From assembly GCA_029238215.1 (NCBI GenBank), contig JAQWGN010000017.1:35257-99256 (forward strand): DNA of 64,000 nt, in the 5' to 3' direction. The notes beneath the pieces are model-generated. The model was given only the letters and a program-made list of their open reading frames with translations, searched no databases and was not told the DNA's origin. Source of the DNA: Flavobacteriaceae bacterium (lineage in GTDB: Bacteria > Bacteroidota > Bacteroidia > Flavobacteriales > Flavobacteriaceae). Of the stretch, positions 46,565-55,949 are shown piece after piece. Both the position numbers and the translations under genes were made by a program. The stretch's first letter is position 1, and the number at the start of each line of letters is the position of its first letter.

Positions 46565-47715
46565 AGTACGTTTGTAATAAGTACATTTTCATTTTCTTTC
46601 ACCAAGCGCGCACCTTCATTTATCACGCGATCCTTTGGTTCCAAGCCTTCAAGGACTTCTACCATATCTTCCTGAACAAGTCCTGTTTGGATAAATCGCT
46701 TTTCAGCTTTATTTGTCTTATTTACAACATATACGTATTGTTGACCAGCAAAGTTTTCGGAAATAACTTCAAGAGGAATAGCAAGTGCCGCTGTGTTTTC
46801 ATAATCAACGAGACTTATGGTCGAAATAAGATTTGGAGCAAGAGCTTTCGCATTTTTAGTAGATAAGGAAACTTTAAAAGTCCTGTTTCCTGTGTTGATG
46901 TGTGTTCCTTTATGTGATACGGTACTTTGATACGAATATCCATAGACTGGAATTTTAACTTCAGCTGGAGTTCCTTTTTTAATATTTGGAAAGTAGCGCT
47001 CAGGTACATCGGCTTCCACATACATGTGCTCTGTATTGATTAACCGCAGTAAGGGATTTACCCCCGGAGAAACAAGCGCTCCAACCTCAACCATAATATC
47101 ATCAATACGCCCTGAAAAAGGAGCATATAGTTTGGCTTTTGCCAATTGCTCGTTGAGTTGCTGGACGGTTTTCTTAAGGCTTTCATATGCAGTTTTGGTT
47201 TGCAAATACTCAATCTCTGAACCAATTTGCTGATTCCATAAACGCTTTTGACGCTCAAATATAGTTTTAGCAAGATCAAGTTGTGAACGCTGTACTTCAA
47301 CGGTTTTTGCCAAACCTCCATCGTCAACGGTTACTAGCAACTCCCCTTTAGTAACGTATTGTCCTTCGGCGACATGTAACGCTTTAACAGTCCCCATAAA
47401 TTCGGCGTTTAAAACCAGATTTTGATCCGTTTTAACAACTCCTTGCAATAACACTGTGTGTTTAAAAGGAGCTTCTTTTAACGGCAAAACAGTAACCAAA
47501 GAAAGTTTTTTATCTGTGTCAAGCCGGTCAATAGCTTCCATTACTAAATTGAGTTCTGCCTTAACCGTATTGTTTTGTGCTACCAAAGTCGCTTGTCTTG
47601 CACGTAGTCCTTCCACATTTTTTTCTGCAATAAGTTTTTGGGTATCAGGAGTTTCGGCAGTACTACAGGCTGCGACAAGCCAAAGGCTTAGTCCGTAAAA
47701 TAAATACTTCTTCAT
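46561..47715 (-). CDS. RND efflux periplasmic adaptor (MFP) lipoprotein
   Basis: A 384-aa adaptor with a lipoprotein signal (lipobox VAAC, Cys17). An N-terminal coiled-coil, a biotinyl-lipoyl half (HVAEGQYVTKGELLVTVDD and AKLYAPFSGRIDDIMVEVG), a beta-barrel domain and the membrane-proximal domain follow. It joins the inner pump to the TolC channel. ATGA overlaps on both sides imply coupled translation. Confidence 0.93.
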   Translation of the reverse strand: MKKYLFYGLSLWLVAACSTAETPDTQKLIAEKNVEGLRARQATLVAQNNTVKAELNLVMEAIDRLDTDKKLSLVTVLPLKEAPFKHTVLLQGVVKTDQNLVLNAEFMGTVKALHVAEGQYVTKGELLVTVDDGGLAKTVEVQRSQLDLAKTIFERQKRLWNQQIGSEIEYLQTKTAYESLKKTVQQLNEQLAKAKLYAPFSGRIDDIMVEVGALVSPGVNPLLRLINTEHMYVEADVPERYFPNIKKGTPAEVKIPVYGYSYQSTVSHKGTHINTGNRTFKVSLSTKNAKALAPNLISTISLVDYENTAALAIPLEVISENFAGQQYVYVVNKTNKAEKRFIQTGLVQEDMVEVLEGLEPKDRVINEGARLVKENENVLITNVL

Positions 47716-49043
47716 TTTTCTTTGGAATTTATGGGGTTTAATAACAGCGATAATTTCTTTTTAGATATAACAAGTTGTTGCATCGAAGACAAGTAATTAT
47801 TTTGCGCTTGATACAGTTGTGTTTGTGCTTGTCTTAGCTCAAAGCTTGAGGCAAGACCTTCTTTAAATTTGAGTTGGTTTTTTCGCTCAATTTCTGTTGC
47901 TAATGCAAGGTTCTGCGCCAATGTTTGTACGTTGCTCAGGTTAAATTGAACTTCGTTGCGTAGTTTATTTTCTTCTAAGAGTAGCTTTTGAGCCACATCA
48001 ATAGCTTGATTTTTAGACTGTTCTAGAGCAAGTTTTGCCTGCTGTCGTTTTGCTTGTGATTGAAAACTACTAAATATTGGCACATTGATTGTTACTCCAA
48101 AATTTGCTCGTCCATACCAGTTTTGTTCTGGTTCGGTAAAGTTAAAAGATTGATTATACCCATCATAGCCACCGCTTAAATAAGCAGAAATTTTAGGCAT
48201 AGATTTAAAGCGCTCTAGCTTTAGCAACAATTCTTTTACACGGATATCATTCTCCGCCATTTGAAAATTAATATTGGCATTGAGTTCGAGGGCATTAGGC
48301 AGCTCTTCCTGACTTTGAAGTGCAAGGCCTTCTAACGTACTGCTAAGGGATAGCGGGGCGTCTAGATCCATGCCCATGACATAACGGAGAACATTTTCGG
48401 CTACAACGGCCATTTGTTTGGTGTACAATAGCCCGCTTTTTAGCGACGAAACAGTGAGCTCTAATTGTTGAACATTTTCTTTTTCAGTCAGCCCGTTTTC
48501 ATAGATTGCTTTAACATCGTTTAGGTTGTTCTGAGCTGCGCTAAGATTTTGTTCAAATACGTTTAATTGTGCTTTTGACAGCAAGACATTTACGTAGGCA
48601 TCCACGGTAGCTTGCGCTATAGCTTGTTCGGTTTTGACAAATGCTTGTTTAGAAATACGCAGGTATATTTCTGAAGCTTGGAGCCCCACTAAGTATGAAC
48701 CATCAAAGAGAAGTTGTTCTAAACGAAGTCCTGCATTAGCACTCTGTTCTGTTCCAAAAACAACCTCACTAAATTCCCCAGCTTGTCCGCCAAAAAATTC
48801 AGCAGGAATTAAAGAAGTAGGCTGTTGTAATGCATTTGCATATCCTGCAGAAAGTGAAATTTGAGGAAGCCCTATGGCTATTGTTTCCCAGCGTTTTTGA
48901 CGCGCAATTTGGATATCAGCTTTGGCATTCACCAGGGTTCGATTATTTTCTTTTGCAAGTATAATTGCCTGTTCCATATCGATCCCTTGCGCAGCAAGGA
49001 ATAGGGGAAAGGCTAAGAGGAGGCAAAAAAGGTGTTTACGCAT
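47712..49043 (-). CDS. TolC-family outer-membrane efflux protein
   Basis: A 443-aa protein starting at MRKHLFCLLLAFPLFLAAQ, a clear signal peptide. Upstream in-frame ATG at 49115 lies inside the TetR gene. The two OEP repeats with long helices follow (ILAKENNRTLVNAKADIQIARQ cut here; the second repeat ends with LVISKKKLSLLLNP). It forms the trimeric exit duct for the RND pump. The start overlaps the TetR stop by 8 nt. Confidence 0.92.
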   Translation of the reverse strand: MRKHLFCLLLAFPLFLAAQGIDMEQAIILAKENNRTLVNAKADIQIARQKRWETIAIGLPQISLSAGYANALQQPTSLIPAEFFGGQAGEFSEVVFGTEQSANAGLRLEQLLFDGSYLVGLQASEIYLRISKQAFVKTEQAIAQATVDAYVNVLLSKAQLNVFEQNLSAAQNNLNDVKAIYENGLTEKENVQQLELTVSSLKSGLLYTKQMAVVAENVLRYVMGMDLDAPLSLSSTLEGLALQSQEELPNALELNANINFQMAENDIRVKELLLKLERFKSMPKISAYLSGGYDGYNQSFNFTEPEQNWYGRANFGVTINVPIFSSFQSQAKRQQAKLALEQSKNQAIDVAQKLLLEENKLRNEVQFNLSNVQTLAQNLALATEIERKNQLKFKEGLASSFELRQAQTQLYQAQNNYLSSMQQLVISKKKLSLLLNPINSKEK

Positions 49044-49638
49044 AGGTGTGGTTTTCAATCGTATTAAAAATGGTAATTCCTTTATCGGTACAAATTGCAC
49101 GCAAGTGGTACTCAAGGTAGTCGGTCATCAATTGTCTGTGTTGAAATTGTTCTGCTGGAAATAAACGTTGGTCTTTGATGCCCATCATTCCATTGAAATA
49201 CAGCCGTGCTATAAAAGGGATATTTAAATTAGGTCTGAACAAGCCAAGCTCAACGCCTTCTTTAAGACTTTTACTTACAGAAGCAACCATAAAATCAAGC
49301 TGTTTTTCTTGGAGCTCTTTGAAAATTTGAGGATAGTATTTTTTGAGTTGATATTGTGGAGAAATCTTTTCATTTTTAATCTGACGCATCATAAAAAGCT
49401 TGATCTCATACAATTCAACAATGGGATTCCGTGCTGCAGTAATAATGTTTTTTATTTCAGATGTCACATAACCAAAAAAGCGAAACACACAGGCACTGAC
49501 TAAGGCTTCTTTATTGGGGAAACTTGCATAAAGTGTTTTCTTTGAAACACCCAGCTTGCTTGCAATGTCATCCATGGTCACACTTTTAAACCCAAGGCTT
49601 AAAAACATTTCGGTACAAGAAGAAAGTATTTTTTCCAT
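49036..49638 (-). CDS. TetR-family repressor of the efflux operon
   Basis: A 200-aa regulator with an N-terminal helix-turn-helix VTMDDIASKLGVSKKTLYASFPNKEALV. The C-terminal ligand domain is helical and variable. It is the first gene of the operon it probably controls. A 28-bp inverted repeat (49659-49686) sits right against its promoter element TAATTTTG (49646-49653), the expected position for autorepression. Confidence 0.92.
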   Translation of the reverse strand: MEKILSSCTEMFLSLGFKSVTMDDIASKLGVSKKTLYASFPNKEALVSACVFRFFGYVTSEIKNIITAARNPIVELYEIKLFMMRQIKNEKISPQYQLKKYYPQIFKELQEKQLDFMVASVSKSLKEGVELGLFRPNLNIPFIARLYFNGMMGIKDQRLFPAEQFQHRQLMTDYLEYHLRAICTDKGITIFNTIENHTYA

Positions 49639-49645
49639 AGCGAGA

Positions 49646-49686
49646 CAAAATTACTAAAGGAAACTTTAAATACCTAAAAAGTTTCC
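49646..49686 (-). promoter_or_regulatory. Efflux-operon promoter element and TetR operator candidate
   Basis: TAATTTTG (minus strand, 49646-49653) ends 7 nt before the TetR ATG. Five bases upstream begins an inverted repeat GGAAACTTT (49659-49667) and AAAGTTTCC (49678-49686), perfect 9-bp arms with a 10-bp spacer. A dimer bound here would cover the -33 region. Confidence 0.6.
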
Positions 49687-49754
49687 ATAGTTTTTTAACG
49701 GTTCATAATGGCATTACAAATCCTTGCCGTACTTTTACAAAAAACAGCTATTGT

Positions 49755-50729
49755 ATGGATTTTTTGACTTCCTATCAGCAACGTATTGCAGCGTCTTTAT
49801 CTGCTTTTAATTATGGGAAAACGCCTGAGGGTTTATACAATCCAATAGATTATTTATTGAATTTGGGCGGTAAAAGACTTCGTTCTGTTTTGGTACTCAT
49901 GGGGTGCGAGGCATTCGGTACGGATGCAGAAAAGGCACTTCCAGCGGCCAAAGCCGTAGAGGTGTTTCATAATTTCACGCTGATGCATGACGACATTATG
50001 GATAAGGCGAGCAAGCGAAGAGGGGCTCAAACCGTTCATGAAAAATGGGATGTAAATACTGCAATTTTATCTGGTGATGCCATGCTAATTCAAGCGTATG
50101 AATGCTTAAATTCATACGATGCTTCACAATTTTCAGTATTAACCAAACTTTTATCTAAAACTGCGCTCGAAGTCTGTGAGGGACAACAGTTTGATGTAGC
50201 TTTTGAGCAACGTACAGATGTTCGTATTGACGAATATTTAGAAATGATTCGATTAAAAACAGCAGTGTTGGTTGGTTGTTCTATGCAAATGGGGGCAGTT
50301 GTTGGCGGGGCTTCTAAAAAGGATGCGGAACTTTTATACCAATTTGGAGAACAATTAGGAATTGCGTTTCAACTGCAAGATGATTATTTGGACACTTTTG
50401 GGGATGCAGCTAGCTTTGGTAAACGAATTGGGGGCGATATAGCAGAAAACAAAAAAACAATATTGGTACACTTAGCGATGCAATTAGGAAGTGCCACTCA
50501 AAAAACAGCATTACAAGCTTGGTTAAATCAAGTACCTAAAGACGAAACAAAAAAAATTAAGGCAGTCACCCAACTTTTTAAAGACACAACGGCAGACCAA
50601 GCTACTTTAAATGAGGTACGAATATTTACACAAAAGGCATTTGAGTCACTTGACAAAGTAGCGCTTGGCGAGGATCATAAACAACGGTTTTATGATTTCG
50701 GTCGTTGGTTAATGGAACGCACGCATTAA
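49755..50729 (+). CDS. Polyprenyl (geranylgeranyl-type) diphosphate synthase
   Basis: A 324-aa trans-prenyltransferase with both aspartate-rich motifs: LMHDDIMDKASKRRG (DDxxD, first) and LQDDYLDTFGD (second). The GGKRLRSVLV motif precedes them. Chain length cannot be fixed from sequence, but the convergent lycopene cyclase suggests a C20 role for carotenoids or quinones. The 3' end overlaps crtY by 21 bp. Confidence 0.9.
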   Translation: MDFLTSYQQRIAASLSAFNYGKTPEGLYNPIDYLLNLGGKRLRSVLVLMGCEAFGTDAEKALPAAKAVEVFHNFTLMHDDIMDKASKRRGAQTVHEKWDVNTAILSGDAMLIQAYECLNSYDASQFSVLTKLLSKTALEVCEGQQFDVAFEQRTDVRIDEYLEMIRLKTAVLVGCSMQMGAVVGGASKKDAELLYQFGEQLGIAFQLQDDYLDTFGDAASFGKRIGGDIAENKKTILVHLAMQLGSATQKTALQAWLNQVPKDETKKIKAVTQLFKDTTADQATLNEVRIFTQKAFESLDKVALGEDHKQRFYDFGRWLMERTH

Positions 50730-51872
50730 TCTTCGTATCAGTTGCATTATAAACAGGCCAACAGGGAAGCTACGCATGATACGGACTTCTTCACCTAAAG
50801 AAGACTTTTCATCTAAGAACCGAAATATAGTAGCTAGTTGGGTTCGCTCAAATAAACGAGAAAATAACATTGTTCCTTTATTGTTGTATCGCGCAAGTAC
50901 ATCTAGAAACAGCAAGTCATACCACCAAAAACGGTTGCGTTTTTCAAATAGGCTGAGGTCCTTGTTTTCTTTTAAGAAAAGCACCAAAGAAGCCGCTTTT
51001 CGTTCAATAAAAGTAAAGGTGAATCCGGTACTTGCTTTGGTCCACCCTCCTGCAGATCCAATATGCATTACGCGCTTGGTATTATGTTTTGAAAACGGGT
51101 AACTAGTCATAGGAATACTACCTTCTTCCGTTTCAGAAATGGTATAGTTTCGAATATTTTTAGTATTCAAGTAACGTCTAATTTCTCGTTCATATGAAGC
51201 ACGCTTTAGACGATCTTTTGAGAATAATGTATACTCAACTAAGGCTTCATTTTTACTTAAAGGCAAAACATACATAAAGCGCGTATTGCCAAGTTGCGGA
51301 ACACAAAAGTCCATAAATGTAGCAGTAGTAGGATCAAAATGATCGAGTTCAGTTTTTATAAACCACCCAACAAAGTGTTGTTGTAAAACAGGATATCGTT
51401 TTTGGTTTTGTACAAGGCCCCAATCAAAAACACTATTGAAAAAATAAGTACCCAAATAAGTGTTGTTTGTTGTCCGTACCGTAACGCGTTCATCCTCTTC
51501 ATGATGCCCTATAACAGCGTCATAAACAACATCAATAGATCGATGTTGACGAATGCGTTCATGCATAGTTTTATAATATGCTTCAGAACGAATCATTTTA
51601 TAAGTAAGTGGTGAAAGAGATTTGTTTAGCGATAAACTTGAAGATGAAAACTGAATCTTCTCCCATTCTTTAACCACATAGGGGGTCCATTCCATTTTTT
51701 CTTTTGGCTCCCAAAAACACCATGTACGATCGTTTTTCTTTTGGGAGTCTTGCTCTATAATGAGGATGTTAGCATTTGAAAGTTGAGGGCACTCAAGAAG
51801 GTTGCCTAAAATCTGAAGTGTAGCCGCCCCAGCCCCTGCAAAAATAAACGTGTATTGCTTTTCATTATTCAC
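50709..51872 (-). CDS. crtY: Lycopene cyclase, CrtY family
   Basis: A 387-aa flavoprotein that closes the ends of lycopene to beta-carotene. The FAD motif FIFAGAGAATLQIL is near the N-terminus, followed by RTWCFWEPKE, a CrtY hallmark, FMDFCVPQL and GSAGGWTKASTGFTF. The start is GTG at 51872; no ATG is in frame nearby. TACGTTTG ends 5 nt before it. Other crt genes are not in the window. It fits a yellow to orange flavobacterium. Confidence 0.9.
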   Translation of the reverse strand: MNNEKQYTFIFAGAGAATLQILGNLLECPQLSNANILIIEQDSQKKNDRTWCFWEPKEKMEWTPYVVKEWEKIQFSSSSLSLNKSLSPLTYKMIRSEAYYKTMHERIRQHRSIDVVYDAVIGHHEEDERVTVRTTNNTYLGTYFFNSVFDWGLVQNQKRYPVLQQHFVGWFIKTELDHFDPTTATFMDFCVPQLGNTRFMYVLPLSKNEALVEYTLFSKDRLKRASYEREIRRYLNTKNIRNYTISETEEGSIPMTSYPFSKHNTKRVMHIGSAGGWTKASTGFTFTFIERKAASLVLFLKENKDLSLFEKRNRFWWYDLLFLDVLARYNNKGTMLFSRLFERTQLATIFRFLDEKSSLGEEVRIMRSFPVGLFIMQLIRRLMRAFH

Positions 51873-51877
51873 GAAGC

Positions 51878-51885
51878 CAAACGTA
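51878..51885 (-). promoter_or_regulatory. TAnnTTTG promoter element of crtY
   Basis: TACGTTTG on the minus strand, an exact -7 match, ends 5 nt before the GTG start of crtY. It supports a leaderless crtY transcript. Confidence 0.5.
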
Positions 51886-51939
51886 CAAAATATAGAAATA
51901 AATACCGTATAGATATATGAAGAACTAGGTGCTATTATT

Positions 51940-51947
51940 TATATTTG
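51940..51947 (+). promoter_or_regulatory. TAnnTTTG promoter element of the ZIP gene
   Basis: TATATTTG, an exact -7 match, ends 5 nt before the ATG at 51953. An in-frame TTG at 51929 lies upstream of the element and is therefore unlikely to be the start. Confidence 0.5.
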
Positions 51948-51952
51948 TCAGC

Positions 51953-52774
51953 ATGTTTGAATCAATAGTATCATATTTTGAAGGAATCTCCCCAATTCGA
52001 GGTGCTCTCTATGCAACGTTGTTTACATGGGGCCTAACTGCGCTTGGAGCTTCCTTTGTTTTCTTATTTAAAACCATGAATAGAGCTGTCCTCGACGGCA
52101 TGCTGGGCTTTACAGGCGGCGTTATGGTAGCTGCTAGTTTTTGGAGCTTGCTTGCACCTGGAATCGATATGAGCCCTGGAGAAGGGTTTATTAAAGTCAT
52201 TCCCGCTGCAGTTGGTTTTACCATGGGGGCACTTTTTATTTTTGGCTTAGACAAGGTTTTACCTCATTTACATATAAACTTTAAAGAATCGGAAGGAATT
52301 AAAACACCTTGGCACCGTACAACGCTAATGGCGTTGGCAATTACACTGCACAATATTCCAGAAGGTTTGGCTGTTGGCGTTCTTTTTGGCGGAGTTGCTG
52401 CTGGTCTTCCAGAAGCCTCAATTGCAGGGGCTGTGGTACTAGCCATTGGAATTGGAATTCAAAATTTTCCGGAAGGGATTGCAGTTTCTATGCCTATGCG
52501 TAGACTTGGATTGAGTAGAAGAAAAAGCTTTTTTTATGGGCAAGCTTCGGCTGTTGTGGAGCCTATTGCTGGGGTAATTGGCGCAATAGCTGTAACATTT
52601 TTCACACCATTATTGCCATATGCTTTGGCCTTTGCTGCTGGAGCGATGATTTTTGTAGTCGTTGAGGAGGTAATTCCCGAAACCCAACAGGATAAATTTA
52701 CGGATATTGCCGCCTTAGGCTTTATCGGAGGTTTTGTGGTTATGATGATCCTTGATGTTGCTCTGGGAGGTTAG
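51953..52774 (+). CDS. ZIP-family divalent metal transporter
   Basis: A 273-aa transporter with eight membrane helices. The metal-path motifs are HNIPEGLAVGV (helix 4) and GIQNFPEGIAVSMPM (helix 5). ZIP proteins import zinc, iron or manganese. Here its stop overlaps that of the convergent FeoB-associated gene by 3-4 bp, so two metal uptake transcripts face each other. Confidence 0.9.
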   Translation: MFESIVSYFEGISPIRGALYATLFTWGLTALGASFVFLFKTMNRAVLDGMLGFTGGVMVAASFWSLLAPGIDMSPGEGFIKVIPAAVGFTMGALFIFGLDKVLPHLHINFKESEGIKTPWHRTTLMALAITLHNIPEGLAVGVLFGGVAAGLPEASIAGAVVLAIGIGIQNFPEGIAVSMPMRRLGLSRRKSFFYGQASAVVEPIAGVIGAIAVTFFTPLLPYALAFAAGAMIFVVVEEVIPETQQDKFTDIAALGFIGGFVVMMILDVALGG

Positions 52775-52890
52775 TGGCACCCGCAGTCTTTAGAAACGCC
52801 ACATCCTGATACATCTTTTTTAGGTCTAAAGCGTTGAACCAAAAAATAGACGGCCCAAAAAACAGCAGCAGTAATTAGAATAGATTCCAT
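52771..52890 (-). CDS. FeoB-associated Cys-rich membrane protein
   Basis: A 39-residue gene missed by length cut-offs. It starts with MESILITAAVFWAVYFLVQR, a single membrane helix, followed by RPKKD and a cysteine-rich end with SGCGV and DCGCH (four Cys and a terminal His). This is the pattern of FeoB-associated Cys-rich membrane proteins. The ATG follows the feoB stop by one base. A role like FeoC, in FeoB stability or iron handling, is inferred. Confidence 0.8.
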   Translation of the reverse strand: MESILITAAVFWAVYFLVQRFRPKKDVSGCGVSKDCGCH

Positions 52891-52891
52891 A

Positions 52892-54982
52892 TTATAAATT
52901 GAAATATTGAAAGGTGGCCAATGCTCCAAGGTAGGCTATAGCTGTCATTACCACAAGTTGGATGGCAGGCCAGCGCCAGCTGTTCGTTTCTTTACGTACA
53001 ATAGCCAAGGTACTCATGCATTGCATAGCAAAAGCATAAAACACCATAAGGGATAAGCCGGAAGCTAAGGTAAATACTGGACTACCATCAGCATAGGTTT
53101 CAGATGCCATTCTATTTTTTATTGTTACTTCTTCGGCATCACCCACATTATAGATAGTCGCGAGGGTTCCCACAAAAACCTCTCGTGCAGCAAACGAACT
53201 CACAATGGCAATTCCAATCTTCCAGTCGTAACCAAGCGGTCGAATAACAGGCTCAATTCCTTTGCCAAGAATACCCAAATAAGAATGCTCCAACTTGTAG
53301 GCACTGAGTTGTTGTTCAAAGCCACTATCTGTTACTGCCACAGTTTTAGCGACTTCTTCCTGGGCGTTTTTAAAGGTACTTCCAGGACCATTGGACGCCA
53401 ACACCCATAATAAAATAGAGATAGCCAGAATCACCTTTCCTGCCTCAAGCACAAATGATTTTGTTTTTTCTATTAAGGTCAGCACTACATTTTTTAGTAA
53501 GGGTAATCGGTAATTGGGCATTTCAATTACAAAGTAGCTCGCTTTATTATTAGGCATGATTTTGTGCAGGACAAAAGCGGCTAATAGCGCCATAGCAAAC
53601 CCCAGTAAGTAAAAGATCATAAGAACCAATCCTTGGAGGTTGGCTCCCAAAATCCGTTCATTAGGAATGATTAGACCAATAAGTATGAGATAAACGGGAA
53701 GCCTTGCCGAACAGGTTGTAAAAGGAGTTACCAAAATAGTGATTAGGCGTTCTTTCCAATTTTCGATGTTTCGGGTAGCCATAATAGCAGGAATAGCACA
53801 TGCTGTTCCCGAAATAAGCGGAATAACACTTTTACCACTTAGCCCAAAACGACGCATCACACGGTCTGTAATAAATACCACACGACTCATATAACCCGTC
53901 TCTTCCAAAATCGAAATAAAGAAAAACAACATGGCAATCTGGGGTACAAAAATGACAATACCCCCAAGTCCAGGAATTATTCCTTCTGCGATGAGGTTGG
54001 GTGCAAGCCATGACGGAAGGGTTGTTTTAACCCAATCGCTAAGCTGCGCAAAACTTGTATCGATAAAATCCATAGGAACACCACTCCAGTCGTAGAGCGC
54101 TTGGAAGATGGACATTAAAATGATAAAGAAAATGACAAACCCCCAAACTTTATGGGTTAATATGCGATCCAGTCGTCCCCGTAAATCAGTTGCCTTTTGA
54201 AAATCTTTAACGTAACACGCCTTAAGCACTTGATTGATAAACTGGTAGCGTTTTATGGTTTCCTTTTGTTGCAAACGCTTTAAAAACGAAGTACTTCGAG
54301 TATGATTTCCGTCTTGCGCTTCCATCCTCTTACGCTCTACACGGGCAAAGTTTACATCTTGTGTAATAACCATCCAAAGCTTGTAAAGCGACTGATTAGG
54401 AAAGGTTTGCTGTAAGGAACCAAAATAGTCGGGATCGATTTGATCGATTGAAAGACAGGGTTTTGTAGATATTTTCTTGTAGGCAGCAATGTGTTCTTTA
54501 AGCAACGCCATTCCTTCATTCTTGCGCGCGCTAACCAACGCTACTTTTGTATGGAGCATCTGCTCCATCATTTCGGTATCTATACGAATCCCCTTTCTAC
54601 GCATACGGTCCGACATATTAATAACCAAAATGGCAGGAATGTTAAGGTCTTTGATTTGGGTAAAAAGCAACAAGTTGCGTTTAAGGTTTTCTACATCTGA
54701 AACCACAACGGCCACGTCGGGAAAATCTTTATCGTTTTTATTCAAAAGTAGTTCGATAACTACGTTTTCGTCTAGGGAGGAAGCGTTAAGGCTGTAGGTT
54801 CCTGGTAGGTCTAAAACGGTTGCTTTTACCCCTCTTGGAAGTCTGCAGACGCCTTGTTTTTTTTCAACGGTTATTCCAGGGTAATTCCCTGTTTTTTGGT
54901 TAAGACCAGTAAGGTGATTAAACACCGAAGACTTCCCAGTGTTGGGGTTTCCAATCAGCGCTACGTTGATATGTTTACTCAC
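52892..54982 (-). CDS. feoB: FeoB ferrous iron transporter
   Basis: FeoB imports Fe(II). The 696-aa form starts at GTG 54982 (then SKHINVALIG), overlapping feoA by 8 nt; 55039 would place 19 non-conserved residues in front. The GTPase domain has G1 GNPNTGKSS, G3 DLPGTYSL and G4 NMSD. The membrane part has two Gate repeats, with the Cys-containing SGTACAIPAIMATR and TPFTTCSARLPVYL. It is followed by the small Cys-rich gene. Confidence 0.95.
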   Translation of the reverse strand: MSKHINVALIGNPNTGKSSVFNHLTGLNQKTGNYPGITVEKKQGVCRLPRGVKATVLDLPGTYSLNASSLDENVVIELLLNKNDKDFPDVAVVVSDVENLKRNLLLFTQIKDLNIPAILVINMSDRMRRKGIRIDTEMMEQMLHTKVALVSARKNEGMALLKEHIAAYKKISTKPCLSIDQIDPDYFGSLQQTFPNQSLYKLWMVITQDVNFARVERKRMEAQDGNHTRSTSFLKRLQQKETIKRYQFINQVLKACYVKDFQKATDLRGRLDRILTHKVWGFVIFFIILMSIFQALYDWSGVPMDFIDTSFAQLSDWVKTTLPSWLAPNLIAEGIIPGLGGIVIFVPQIAMLFFFISILEETGYMSRVVFITDRVMRRFGLSGKSVIPLISGTACAIPAIMATRNIENWKERLITILVTPFTTCSARLPVYLILIGLIIPNERILGANLQGLVLMIFYLLGFAMALLAAFVLHKIMPNNKASYFVIEMPNYRLPLLKNVVLTLIEKTKSFVLEAGKVILAISILLWVLASNGPGSTFKNAQEEVAKTVAVTDSGFEQQLSAYKLEHSYLGILGKGIEPVIRPLGYDWKIGIAIVSSFAAREVFVGTLATIYNVGDAEEVTIKNRMASETYADGSPVFTLASGLSLMVFYAFAMQCMSTLAIVRKETNSWRWPAIQLVVMTAIAYLGALATFQYFNL

Positions 54983-55208
54983 CTTTTTTTTGTACAAAAA
55001 TTCGCTTTGCCGTTTCTCTCCGAATGGCCAAATGTGCACCAGAAATATTTAGGTACAATGGATCACGGTAGGGGGCAAGTTGCAGCAGTCCTACCTCATT
55101 TCCAGGGAGACATCCCATTTCAATGAGTTTCATGGGAAGCTCTTCTACATCAAAGGAATCAATGATTGCAGTATCGCCAACCTCTAAATCTGCAAGTGTT
55201 AAACGCAT
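54975..55208 (-). CDS. feoA: FeoA, FeoB-associated SH3-like protein
   Basis: A 77-aa protein with one FeoA domain (VEELPMKLIEMGCLPGNEV and SGAHLAIRRETAKRIFV). FeoA binds FeoB in the cytoplasm and is needed for iron uptake. It heads the feo operon, with a TACATTTG element 23 nt upstream of its ATG. Confidence 0.93.
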   Translation of the reverse strand: MRLTLADLEVGDTAIIDSFDVEELPMKLIEMGCLPGNEVGLLQLAPYRDPLYLNISGAHLAIRRETAKRIFVQKKGE

Positions 55209-55231
55209 TTATTTAGACTAATTTTAAAGAA

Positions 55232-55239
55232 CAAATGTA
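55232..55239 (-). promoter_or_regulatory. TAnnTTTG element of the feo operon
   Basis: TACATTTG on the minus strand, 23 nt before the feoA ATG. No Fur box is evident in the 62-bp gap to the SCO1 gene. Confidence 0.45.
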
Positions 55240-55270
55240 CGCTAAAGCGTTGAATTTTTTTACGCTTGAA

Positions 55271-55945
55271 TTAGTTTTCTGCAACCAATATTTTAATATC
55301 TTCTAATAGAGTATCCATGGCTGTTGCTTGGGTACCATCGTAATACCCACGAATGCGTTTTTGGGCATCTACCAATACAAAGTTTTCAGTATGGATCATA
55401 TCATAGGGTCCGCCATCACCATCATCTTTAACAACCAAATAGGATTTACGAGCCAGCGCGTAAATTTCTTTTTTGTCTCCAGTAACCAGATTCCAACGGC
55501 TGTCATCAATGTTATTTTTAATGGCGTATCGTTTGAGCTGTGCTACAGAGTCAATAGCTGGAGTGACACTAAAAGATAGGAGCTTTACTTGTGAATATTC
55601 CGATAACGACTCTTGTAAGGCAGCCATATTTTTTGTCATGATGGGACAAATACTTGGACAGGTAGTAAAGAAAAAATCAGTCACATAAATATTGTTTTCA
55701 TAGTCACGCTCCGTTATGGTTTCTCCATTTTGATTGGTCATGGAAAAGGGTGCTATGGTGTGAAATTTTTTGACGTATTGAATGCTTTCGTCTACCAACT
55801 CGGGCGTCACCATAGCAGGCTGATAAACCGGAAGTACCTTTTTGGGGTTTAATGCTGTGTAAAACAAGCTTATTATGACTACAGATAGGCCTAGTAAAAC
55901 CCATGCAAGTTTTTTAAAACGACGAAAAAATGAAGCAAGTCCCAT
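55271..55945 (-). CDS. SCO1/SenC-family copper chaperone
   Basis: A 224-aa thioredoxin-fold protein with an N-terminal membrane anchor (residues about 10-30). The copper site is FFTTCPSICPIM (two Cys) plus the histidine in DMIHTENFVL. SCO proteins deliver copper to cytochrome c oxidase CuA. The start at 55945 (MGLASFF) follows a TATCTTTG element by 4 nt. Confidence 0.92.
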   Translation of the reverse strand: MGLASFFRRFKKLAWVLLGLSVVIISLFYTALNPKKVLPVYQPAMVTPELVDESIQYVKKFHTIAPFSMTNQNGETITERDYENNIYVTDFFFTTCPSICPIMTKNMAALQESLSEYSQVKLLSFSVTPAIDSVAQLKRYAIKNNIDDSRWNLVTGDKKEIYALARKSYLVVKDDGDGGPYDMIHTENFVLVDAQKRIRGYYDGTQATAMDTLLEDIKILVAEN

Positions 55946-55949
55946 GATG

